A stretch of DNA of 6,588 bases from NCBI GenBank assembly GCA_001790645.1, contig MGDB01000144.1, forward strand, positions 7,582-14,169. The letters are read 5' to 3'. A program made the position numbers and the translations under genes. The notes beneath the pieces are model-generated. The model searched no databases. It was given only the letters and a program-made list of their open reading frames with translations, and was not told where the DNA came from. Of the stretch, positions 1-5,528 are shown piece by piece; the stretch's first letter is position 1; each line of letters opens with the position of its first letter. Origin of the DNA: Candidatus Schekmanbacteria bacterium GWA2_38_11. Lineage in GTDB: Bacteria; Schekmanbacteria; GWA2-38-11.

Positions 1-2
1 TG

Positions 3-281
3 AGATGGCAGACAAAGTCAGAAATTGACAACATTGGCTTCTATATCTACCGCAGTGAATCTGAGGATGGTGAGTATGTAAAGATAACCGGGAACATCAT
101 CAAAGCAAAGGGGAGTTCAACACACGGTGCAGTCTATAAGTTTAAAGATAAGAATGTTCAAGCGGGCAATACCTACTGGTATAAGCTTGAGGATATCGAC
201 AGCGGAGGCCCAACACAACATGGTACTGTAAAAGTTGAAACAACGAGTTATAAAGTCAGGAAAAATAACTTCAGCCCATAA
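3..281 (+). CDS. C-terminal part of a fibronectin type III-like surface protein (5' truncated by window)
   Basis: The frame is open from the window edge to a TAA at 279-281, giving the last 92 residues of a longer protein. The visible piece has the pattern of a single fibronectin type III-like beta-sandwich: WQTKSEIDNIGFYIYRS, then DGEYVKI, then a long middle strand, then NTYWYKLEDIDSGG and HGTVKVE. The Trp/Ser-Glu/Gly-Phe-x-Ile-Tyr-Arg-Ser start and the Tyr-Trp-Tyr-Lys-Leu-x-Asp-x-Asp strand are usual in repeats at the ends of large secreted bacterial proteins. The protein ends about ten residues after the domain with a basic tail (KVRKNNFSP). No LPxTG motif, membrane helix or T9SS-type tail is visible. 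The C25 peptidase gene starts 50 bases downstream on the same strand, so the two are probably co-transcribed. Domain family is inferred by pattern; the function of the whole protein cannot be read from this fragment. Confidence 0.75.
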   Translation, partial: RWQTKSEIDNIGFYIYRSESEDGEYVKITGNIIKAKGSSTHGAVYKFKDKNVQAGNTYWYKLEDIDSGGPTQHGTVKVETTSYKVRKNNFSP

Positions 282-331
282 TAATTTGAACTTGATTTGT
301 TATTATTATTATGACAGATTATTAAAGTATA

Positions 332-3067
332 ATGAGCAACAAGTTTTTTCCACTAAAAAAGGGCTTCATCCCCTTTTATATATTTATTCTCATTATCTCA
401 ATTCCCTGCACCACAGCGGGAAGTGGGAAGAGCAATACCTCTGAATTAGCCTTCAAGTTCAACCTTGATAATTTTTTGTTTAGCGAAAAAAATATTGAAG
501 GTGGAATTTATACTGCTGTCTCATTAAAAAACGGCGGGCTTACAGATAAACCCGGTTACCCTCAACTCCCGTTTAAAAGGAAATTGGTAAAGATTCCTGA
601 TAATGCAGACCCTGAGATAACATTTAAAGCCGAGACCGGTGAGGTACTCAATAATATAGACATAGTTCCGGCACCTGAAATAAAACTGCTTCTTGATAGC
701 GGAAAACAGGAAATTCAACAAAAGTTTTTTAAATCCACAGAGGCTTATTCTCAAAATAAATCCTTCCCCACAGAGCAGGCTGAGTTAGAAGGTATTGCCA
801 CAATAAGAGGTAATAGAGTCGCTGTTATCAGGGTTTATCCGCTTCAATATAACCCTTCGCTCCATAAAGTTACAATTTTTAAAAAAATAAATGTAACTGT
901 AGCTTTTAAGCCTTCAGGGATTTCAGGAAAAAAAACACTGAAGGCAAATCTTTTTGCAACTGGTGAAAATAACCCGGCATATCCGCTTTTAAAAATCGAA
1001 GTTAATGAAGATGGAATATACATTTTCAAGGGAAGTAACCTCGCAAAAGCAGGGTTCTCTTTGAAGGGTGTTAACCCGCAAACATTTAAACTCTTTTTTA
1101 AAGGAGAAGAAATCCCAATAATAGTAAAGGCTAAAAACCAGTCAAAATTTGGTAAAACAGACTACATAGAGTTCTTTGGAAAGAAAAACAGCTCGGAATA
1201 CTCTGACAATTCTGTGTACTGGCTTTCTGCCGGAGGGGAAACTGGTAAAAGAGTGGAATTTAAAAGCAACGGAACATCTGGCACAGGGCAGGTGAAAAGC
1301 TATTTTACCTATAATCTGAAAGGGGAAGAGAATAAGGAATTTATTCAGACACTACCTAAAGAAGAAGGAAAAGACCACTGGTTCTGGGAAAGGATATATC
1401 CTGATAAGAAGTCTTTTTCCTTTAACGTGAAGAACCTTTCAACCGCTTCAGATGAAGTAAATGTCTTAATCAATCTCCAGGGTCTTTCAGATGACACAGC
1501 AAACCCGGACCACCACACAAAGGTCTATATAAATAATAACCTGATTGATGATTTTGATTGGGATGGTGATGTTGAAGAGTCCAGGGCAATAACAACTACT
1601 ACTGAAGTCATGAAGGAAGGCGCAAATACGCTTACAATTGAACCAACCGGAGGCACTGCGCCTGACTATATAATCCTTAACAATTTCACAGTCTCCTATC
1701 CGGCTTCCTTTAAAGCAGTTGGCGGAGAACTTTATTTTACAGAAAAAGAGAATGGCCTGCATTCATATAACATAAATGGAATTAAAGGTAATAAAGGTAG
1801 TGTTGAGGTTTTCGACGTAACGGATTCAAAAAACATTAAGGCTTTAAAATTTAAAATAAAAAGATATGCTCTCAAATTTGATGACAGCGCCTCGGCTGAA
1901 ACGGAATACCTGGTAACAACAGCAAAGAAACGAAACTCTCCTTTGAAACTGGAAGTAAAAAAAGAAAGTTCCGGACTTTTATCAGCCTCAAATGGCGCTG
2001 ATTACATAATCATAACCCATGAAGATTTCTACGAGCAGGCAAAAAGCCTTGCACAATTTCACGAAGCAGAAGGAATGAGAGTCAAAATTGCAAAAATAAA
2101 CGATATATATGATGAATTCAGCTACGGGTTCTATGACCCTCAAGCAATCAAAGATTTCCTCCAGTATGCCTACAAAAACTGGGAACAGCCAACTCCTTCC
2201 TATGTCCTCCTTCTCGGGGACGGGAATATGGACTATAAGGATTATTTAAAGAGCGGAATCAAGAGTTTTATTCCAACTAAGTTAGTCCGTACATCGCTTT
2301 TTGGCCCCACACCAAGTGACACATGGTATGCCTGCGTTGACGGAGAAGATAATATTCCTGACCTTTACATTGGCAGAATTGCTGCAAGCTCTGCAAATGA
2401 AGCAGATGAAATTATTAATAAGATAATAAATTATAATAGTTTTTCTTCAGGTGAAGCATGGTTAAAAAACATACTTTTTGTGGCTGATAACCCAGACGAT
2501 GCCGGGGATTTTGAGGTATCGAATGATGCACTTGAAGATGAGCTTCCTGATACTTATACTGCAGAGAAAGTTTATCTTAAGAGTTTTTCATCTGTTTTGC
2601 AGGCAAAGAATTCTCTGGTTTCAATAATAAATTCCGGTGCACTTATTACAACCTACTTTGGGCACGGGGCTGTTACTAACTGGGCTGCTGAAGAAATTTT
2701 TACAACCAAAGACTCTTCTCTTTTGTCAAACAAGGACAAATACACTTTCCTTGTTACCCTCAATTGCCTGAACGGGTACTTTGCATCTGCGTATGATGAG
2801 AAAAGCCTTGGAGAAGAATTCTTGAAGACAAAGGATAGCGGTGCTGTTGCTTTCTGGGGCCCAACAGGCCTCGGGTTTAACAATGAATATGAAGAGGTTG
2901 GAAAGGAACTATTCTCTACTATTTTCAGCGGTGATACAACGATACTCGGAAAGGCTGTTAATGAATCTCTGATCAATGCTTACATCAATAAAGGAGTATC
3001 AGAGGACTACCTTAAAGATATGGTCTTTCTTGGTGACCCCGCCCTGAAGTTGAAAAAGCCTGAATAG
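332..3067 (+). CDS. Exported C25 (gingipain/PorU-like) cysteine peptidase
   Basis: This 911-residue protein is a putative secreted or surface cysteine endopeptidase of family C25. Residues 1-30 look like a signal peptide: Lys9-Lys10, then a hydrophobic run at about 12-25, with likely cleavage near Thr-Ala-Gly 28-30. Residues ~40-195 resemble the C25 propeptide (GYPQLP near 75-80). At ~217-285 comes a module of the type YPLLKIEVNEDGIY, also typical of the T9SS sortase PorU, followed by a beta-rich region at ~345-460. The catalytic domain spans ~555-905: YVLLLGDG (624-631), SDTWYACVDG (662-671), PDLYIGR (676-682), the catalytic His778 in FGHGAVTNW and Cys812 in NCLNGYFA. The chain ends just after FLGDPALKLK, so it lacks the C-terminal sorting domain seen in Bacteroidetes gingipains. 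An in-frame TAA at 323-325 excludes a longer start. No clear Shine-Dalgarno precedes ATG 332. Family call is firm; cleavage specificity and the choice between protease and sortase are open. Confidence 0.9.
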   Translation: MSNKFFPLKKGFIPFYIFILIISIPCTTAGSGKSNTSELAFKFNLDNFLFSEKNIEGGIYTAVSLKNGGLTDKPGYPQLPFKRKLVKIPDNADPEITFKAETGEVLNNIDIVPAPEIKLLLDSGKQEIQQKFFKSTEAYSQNKSFPTEQAELEGIATIRGNRVAVIRVYPLQYNPSLHKVTIFKKINVTVAFKPSGISGKKTLKANLFATGENNPAYPLLKIEVNEDGIYIFKGSNLAKAGFSLKGVNPQTFKLFFKGEEIPIIVKAKNQSKFGKTDYIEFFGKKNSSEYSDNSVYWLSAGGETGKRVEFKSNGTSGTGQVKSYFTYNLKGEENKEFIQTLPKEEGKDHWFWERIYPDKKSFSFNVKNLSTASDEVNVLINLQGLSDDTANPDHHTKVYINNNLIDDFDWDGDVEESRAITTTTEVMKEGANTLTIEPTGGTAPDYIILNNFTVSYPASFKAVGGELYFTEKENGLHSYNINGIKGNKGSVEVFDVTDSKNIKALKFKIKRYALKFDDSASAETEYLVTTAKKRNSPLKLEVKKESSGLLSASNGADYIIITHEDFYEQAKSLAQFHEAEGMRVKIAKINDIYDEFSYGFYDPQAIKDFLQYAYKNWEQPTPSYVLLLGDGNMDYKDYLKSGIKSFIPTKLVRTSLFGPTPSDTWYACVDGEDNIPDLYIGRIAASSANEADEIINKIINYNSFSSGEAWLKNILFVADNPDDAGDFEVSNDALEDELPDTYTAEKVYLKSFSSVLQAKNSLVSIINSGALITTYFGHGAVTNWAAEEIFTTKDSSLLSNKDKYTFLVTLNCLNGYFASAYDEKSLGEEFLKTKDSGAVAFWGPTGLGFNNEYEEVGKELFSTIFSGDTTILGKAVNESLINAYINKGVSEDYLKDMVFLGDPALKLKKPE

Positions 3068-3068
3068 A

Positions 3069-3920
3069 TTAACTTCTCTTTATAAGCCCTCTTAAAACCT
3101 TTAAGTTCATCACATCCTCTTTCATATCCTCACCCTTTGGTGTTTCAAGTACCTTAGGAACCAACCGGAATCTTTCATCATTCATTATATATCTAAATGT
3201 CTCAAGCCCAATGAACCCTTTGCCAATATGCTCATGCCTGTCAACCTTTGAACCAAGCTCCTTTTTGGAATCATTTAAATGTATTGCCTTAATTTTATCT
3301 ATGCCAACTATGCTATTAAATTCAGCCGTAGTCTTTTCATACCCATACTTGCTTCTTATATCATAACCTGCTGCAAAGATGTGGCATGTATCCAGGCATA
3401 CACCAAGCTTTTCTTTAAATTCAACTAAAGCCATAATTTCAGCTAATTGTTCAAATCTATAGCCTACACTCCTGCCCTGACCGGCTGTTGTTTCAAGAAG
3501 GACCCGGACATTATATCCCTTTATCTTTTCAAAAATCTTATTCAGGCTTTCAGCAATCCTTTCTATTCCTGCTTTTTCCCCTGCCCCCATGTGAGAGCCA
3601 GGATGCATTACAAGGTATGGAAGACCTAAAATTTCAGAACGTTCAAGTTCAATCAGGAGGGTATCAATTGATTTTCTGTATATCTCAGGGTCAGGGCTTG
3701 CAAGGTTTATCAAATAGCAATTGTGGCCAAATACCGGCGATATTTTTGTTATCTCAACATTCTTTTTAAAATTCTCTACTTCTTTCTTTTTTAAAGGAGT
3801 AGTCCTCCACTGAGTATTGCTTTTAGTGAATATCTGAATGGTTGTGCAATTGATACTACTGCCCCTCTCTACAGCCTTATCAACACCGCCTGCAATTGAC
3901 ATATGAGCACCAATAAACAT
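3069..3920 (-). CDS. nfo: Endonuclease IV (apurinic/apyrimidinic endonuclease)
   Basis: This 283-residue protein is a full-length match to endonuclease IV, the cytoplasmic zinc-dependent AP endonuclease. The family cuts 5' to abasic sites in base excision repair and also removes 3'-blocking groups. Recognisable blocks are GAHMSIAGG (4-12), HNCYLINL (66-73), HPGSHMG (106-112), LLETTAGQG (141-149), GVCLDTCHIFAAGYD (173-187), IHLNDSK (213-219), DRHEHIGKG (227-235) and LET (258-260). All nine metal ligands of the E. coli enzyme have a counterpart: His66, His106, Glu143, Asp177, His180, His214, Asp227, His229 and Glu259. The start at 3920 matches the family N-terminus (MFIGAHxS). A purine-rich GGAAGGGAAAG tract lies 4 bases upstream, its AGGGA core 6 bases from the ATG. 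The gene has its own promoter candidate, is divergent from the dehydrogenase, and its stop codon lies one base from the stop of the C25 gene. Confidence 0.97.
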   Translation of the reverse strand: MFIGAHMSIAGGVDKAVERGSSINCTTIQIFTKSNTQWRTTPLKKKEVENFKKNVEITKISPVFGHNCYLINLASPDPEIYRKSIDTLLIELERSEILGLPYLVMHPGSHMGAGEKAGIERIAESLNKIFEKIKGYNVRVLLETTAGQGRSVGYRFEQLAEIMALVEFKEKLGVCLDTCHIFAAGYDIRSKYGYEKTTAEFNSIVGIDKIKAIHLNDSKKELGSKVDRHEHIGKGFIGLETFRYIMNDERFRLVPKVLETPKGEDMKEDVMNLKVLRGLIKRS

Positions 3921-3948
3921 TGTCTTTCCCTTCCGGCTGGCTTCCTGA

Positions 3949-3977
3949 ATTTTATTTAATACTCAGCCTTTTTACAA
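3949..3977 (-). promoter_or_regulatory. Sigma-70-like promoter for nfo
   Basis: Read on the minus strand, TTGTAA (3977-3972, four of six matches to TTGACA) is followed after exactly 17 bases by TAAAAT (3954-3949, five of six matches to TATAAT). Transcription would start near 3942, leaving a leader of about 22 bases that includes the purine-rich ribosome site before ATG 3920. The position is what a dedicated nfo promoter would need. No operator-like palindrome overlaps it, so regulation is unknown. Confidence 0.5.
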
Positions 3978-4005
3978 GGTCTCTGGAAAATACGCGAAAG
4001 ACCAC

Positions 4006-4094
4006 TGATTACACAGAGTTAGGAAGATTACAGAGATTTTTTTTCTTTGCAAGTTAATTAAATCTGTGGAATCTCATCCTAATCGGTGTAATCA
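4006..4094. repeat. Imperfect inverted repeat with GATTACA-like units (dispersed repeat or MITE-like element)
   Basis: The left arm (4006-4039) and right arm (4060-4094) are imperfect reverse complements over about 34 bases, around a T-rich 20-base loop. Each arm carries two GATTACA-like words about 19-20 bases apart: GATTACA at 4007-4013 and 4026-4032, TGTAATC at 4087-4093, and the variant TGGAATC at 4067-4073. Sequences of this flavour occur as dispersed non-coding repeats in many environmental bacterial genomes; that is recollection, not a search result. There is no ORF in it. It lies between the divergent nfo and dehydrogenase genes, outside the proposed nfo promoter. Confidence 0.7.
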
Positions 4095-4131
4095 TATAAT
4101 AAGACTTTTTCAGAAATCTCTTTATTAGCTC

Positions 4132-4181
4132 AAAAAAATCGGAATTTTTATGATTTTTGATTTTTTTCCCTTGACTTTTTT
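4132..4181. other. Phased A/T tracts with a 9-base inverted repeat upstream of the dehydrogenase leader
   Basis: This stretch holds an A7 tract (4132-4138) and T tracts at 4145-4149, 4154-4158, 4161-4167 and 4176-4181, with centres roughly 8-14 bases apart. AAAAAAATC (4132-4140) is a perfect reverse complement of GATTTTTTT (4159-4167). Such runs usually bend DNA, and next to a promoter they can act as an UP-like element or bind nucleoid proteins. The AT-only stem makes a real terminator unlikely. Function is inferred from composition only. Confidence 0.35.
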
Positions 4182-4199
4182 GGGCAGATAATGAATAGA
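4171..4199 (+). promoter_or_regulatory. Tentative promoter for the dehydrogenase transcript
   Basis: TTGACT (4171-4176) matches five of six bases of the -35 consensus. The hexamer 17 bases on, AATAGA (4194-4199), is a poor -10 with three of six matches. A better-looking GATAAT (4187-4192) is too close, with a 10-base spacer. If the 17-base choice is right, transcription starts near 4206, inside the CACCTT/AAGGTG inverted repeat, which would then be an operator rather than an RNA hairpin. A start further upstream would keep the hairpin in the transcript. Confidence 0.3.
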
Positions 4200-4202
4200 A
4201 AA

Positions 4203-4219
4203 CACCTTGTTGAAAGGTG
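4203..4219 (+). promoter_or_regulatory. Hairpin or operator palindrome masking the leader-ORF ribosome site
   Basis: CACCTT (4203-4208) and AAGGTG (4214-4219) are perfect complements around a five-base loop, GTTGA. The right arm contains most of the Shine-Dalgarno sequence AGGTGA (4215-4220) that sits 5 bases before ATG 4226. In RNA the left arm would therefore act as an anti-Shine-Dalgarno. In DNA the same palindrome could be a repressor site. Which applies depends on the transcription start, which the sequence does not settle. Confidence 0.4.
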
Positions 4220-4225
4220 AGTTAA

Positions 4226-4270
4226 ATGCATAAGGTTTCCCTCGTATTAGAACTTCTAAAAAAATCTTAA
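4226..4270 (+). CDS. Possible 14-residue leader peptide ORF upstream of the dehydrogenase
   Basis: ATG 4226 opens a 14-codon frame, MHKVSLVLELLKKS, ending at TAA 4268-4270. It is preceded by AGGTGA at a good 5-base spacing, which is more than chance short ORFs usually have. Four of the 14 residues are leucine, each written with a different codon, and the C-terminus is basic. It ends 31 bases before the dehydrogenase ATG and 8 bases before the second hairpin. A ribosome terminating here would reach into the left arm of that hairpin. This suggests a leader peptide that couples translation to the downstream gene. I recognise no known leader peptide family, and a chance ORF is a real alternative. 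Confidence 0.3.
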   Translation: MHKVSLVLELLKKS

Positions 4271-4278
4271 CTTAAAAA

Positions 4279-4295
4279 ATTCTCCTTTGGAGGAT
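4279..4295 (+). promoter_or_regulatory. Ribosome binding site of the dehydrogenase inside a small hairpin
   Basis: The Shine-Dalgarno GGAGG (4289-4293) lies 8 bases before ATG 4302 and fixes that start. ATG 4296 would leave only 2 bases, and TTG 4287 overlaps the site. The same bases form the right arm of a seven-pair stem: ATTCTCC (4279-4285) pairs with GGAGGAT (4289-4295), with one T-G wobble and a TTT loop. If it folds in the mRNA, it hides the whole ribosome site and would lower translation until opened. Confidence 0.5.
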
Positions 4296-4301
4296 ATGTT
4301 T

Positions 4302-5351
4302 ATGAAGGCTGCTGTTTGGTATGGTCAGAAAGATGTAAGAGTTATTGATGTACCAGAGCCTAAAGCCACACCGGGCTTAGTAAAAATAAAGGTAACATAC
4401 TGCGGCATATGCGGCTCAGATCTTCACGAATATTTAAAAGGTCCTATTATCATCCCGTCAAAACCCCATCCCCTCACGGGTAAAATGCCTCCTGTTACTC
4501 TTGGCCATGAATTCTGCGGCCAAGTAGTTGAAACAGGCGAAGGTGTAACAAACATTAAAACAGGAGACAGGGTAACTGCTGATGCCTGCCTTGTATGCCA
4601 TGAGTGTTTTTGGTGTAAAAAAGGCCAGTATAACCTCTGCGCAAAGCTTGGGAGCACAGGTCTTTGTCAGGACGGAGGCTTTGCCTCTTATGTAGTTGTT
4701 CCTGCTTATACCTGCTATAAGCTCCCTCCTGAAATGTCAGATGAGGCAGGAGCCTTTGTCGAGCCGTTGGCTGTAGCTACCCATGCAGTTAAAAGAGGAA
4801 GGATTATACCGGGTGATATTGTGGCAGTTGTCGGAAGCGGGCCCATTGGACTGCTTGTAATGCAGGTGGCAAAAGCTTCAGGCGCAAGCAAGGTCTTTGT
4901 TGTGGAGCCAATGGAAAGCCGTAAAAAGCTTGCTGCTGAGCTTGGTGCAACAAAGGTCTATGACCCATCCCAAGGTGATGTGGGAAAGATGATCCATCAG
5001 GACACGGACGGGCTAAGGGCTGACCTTGTCTTTGAGTGCGTTGGGAAACCTGAAACAGTTGACTCTGCTATAAAGCTCTCAGGTAAAGGTGCAAGGATTG
5101 TAATTGTCGGGATCTTTTCTGCTCCGGCCCCATTCCATTTCGCAAGGATGCAGGCCCATGAAAAAGAGCTTATTGGAAGCTCTGCCTATCCAAATGAATT
5201 CCCGGCAGCTATCTCTTTCCTTGCTGACGGAAGGGTAAATATAAAGCCTCTGATAACAGGAAAAATCAAACTAAACGAAATAATTGAAAAGGGCTTTAAC
5301 GAACTACTGGAACACCCTGAGAGAAATATAAAGATTTTAGTTTCACCGTGA
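4302..5351 (+). CDS. Zinc-dependent medium-chain dehydrogenase, 2,3-butanediol/polyol dehydrogenase-like
   Basis: This 349-residue enzyme belongs to the zinc-binding medium-chain alcohol dehydrogenases and should interconvert a secondary alcohol or diol with its ketone using NAD(H) in the cytoplasm. The N-terminal GroES-like half has CGICGSDLHEY (34-44), PHPLTGKMPPVTLGHE (55-70) and EGVTNIKTGDRV. Predicted catalytic zinc ligands are Cys37, His69, Glu70 and Glu154. A structural zinc lobe is present as C-x2-C-x2-C-x7-C (Cys99, 102, 105, 113), with an extra Cys96. The Rossmann domain has GSGPIG (178-183) and Glu202 at the end of the second strand, which favours NAD over NADP. The HEYLKGPIIIP and PHPLT blocks closely resemble (R,R)-butanediol dehydrogenases such as Bacillus BdhA, although BdhA lacks the four-cysteine lobe. 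Other diols, sorbitol-like polyols or threonine are possible substrates. The start follows from GGAGG 8 bases upstream. Confidence 0.9.
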   Translation: MKAAVWYGQKDVRVIDVPEPKATPGLVKIKVTYCGICGSDLHEYLKGPIIIPSKPHPLTGKMPPVTLGHEFCGQVVETGEGVTNIKTGDRVTADACLVCHECFWCKKGQYNLCAKLGSTGLCQDGGFASYVVVPAYTCYKLPPEMSDEAGAFVEPLAVATHAVKRGRIIPGDIVAVVGSGPIGLLVMQVAKASGASKVFVVEPMESRKKLAAELGATKVYDPSQGDVGKMIHQDTDGLRADLVFECVGKPETVDSAIKLSGKGARIVIVGIFSAPAPFHFARMQAHEKELIGSSAYPNEFPAAISFLADGRVNIKPLITGKIKLNEIIEKGFNELLEHPERNIKILVSP

Positions 5352-5363
5352 AAGGTAAGGATT

Positions 5364-5398
5364 AAGACGCAAGATACAAGACCCAGAACTCAGGACCT
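5364..5398 (+). repeat. Degenerate 7-base tandem repeat, five units
   Basis: Starting 12 bases after the dehydrogenase stop, the sequence reads as five heptads: AAGACGC, AAGATAC, AAGACCC, AGAACTC, AGGACCT. The third and fifth units share GAC at the same place, and A/G fill the first three positions throughout. It is non-coding in context. Its origin, whether slippage or a copy of a dispersed heptad repeat, cannot be decided from one locus. Confidence 0.45.
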
Positions 5399-5410
5399 GA
5401 TAGTCGTAAA

Positions 5411-5465
5411 TGTAGGGCAAGGCTTTAGCCTTGCTGAGAAAGCAACCCTAAAGGGTCGCCCTACA
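5411..5465. repeat. Branched REP-like palindromic element
   Basis: Outer arms TGTAGGGC (5411-5418) and GCCCTACA (5458-5465) are perfect complements. They enclose two hairpins: GCAAGGCT-TT-AGCCTTGC (5417-5434, eight pairs, sharing two bases with the outer arm) and ACCCT-AA-AGGGT (5445-5456, five pairs). The whole can fold into a three-way branched structure. GC content is far above the surrounding spacer. Such Y-shaped elements are typical of REP sequences moved by REP-associated transposases. No transposase is in the window, so that link is inference. It follows the dehydrogenase stop by 59 bases and could also affect mRNA 3' ends, but no U-tract follows. Confidence 0.75.
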
Positions 5466-5471
5466 GGTAGC

Positions 5472-5489
5472 CGCAGGCTTTAGCCTGCG
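5472..5489. repeat. Palindromic hairpin sharing the GGCTTTAGCC core
   Basis: CGCAGGCT (5472-5479) and AGCCTGCG (5482-5489) pair perfectly over eight bases around a TT loop. The 12-base core AGGCTTTAGCCT is identical to the first hairpin of the preceding element (5420-5431), so both look like members of one repeat family that differ only at the stem ends. Confidence 0.7.
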
Positions 5490-5528
5490 TGAAAGGCAGA
5501 AGCCAGAAGTAAGGATTAGAATTAAGTA

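Noticed and set aside
328..333. Perfect TATAAT just before and over the C25 start codon
   Set aside because: It overlaps ATG 332, so transcription would begin inside the gene. No usable start follows, and no -35 lies at 16-18 bases.
392..409. Lipobox at Cys26 of the C25 protein
   Set aside because: The residues before Cys are Ser-Ile-Pro, which does not fit the L-[AS]-[GA]-C pattern. An ordinary signal peptide is more likely.
235..444. 69-codon plus-strand ORF bridging the FN3 and C25 genes
   Set aside because: It overlaps the ends of two better-supported genes in another frame, has no ribosome site, and gives a Tyr- and Leu-rich low-complexity peptide.
3091..3105. CTTAAA-ACC-TTTAAG hairpin after the C25 stop
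   Set aside because: The stem is almost all A-T and lies inside the nfo coding end, with no T-run, so it is not credible as a terminator.
4191..4220. Nine-codon ORF MNRKHLVER ending in the first hairpin
   Set aside because: There is no ribosome site before it, and it probably lies partly upstream of the transcript start.
4287..4301. Longer dehydrogenase start at TTG 4287 or ATG 4296
   Set aside because: TTG 4287 overlaps the Shine-Dalgarno GGAGG and ATG 4296 is only 2 bases from it. ATG 4302 has correct spacing and the family start MKAAV.
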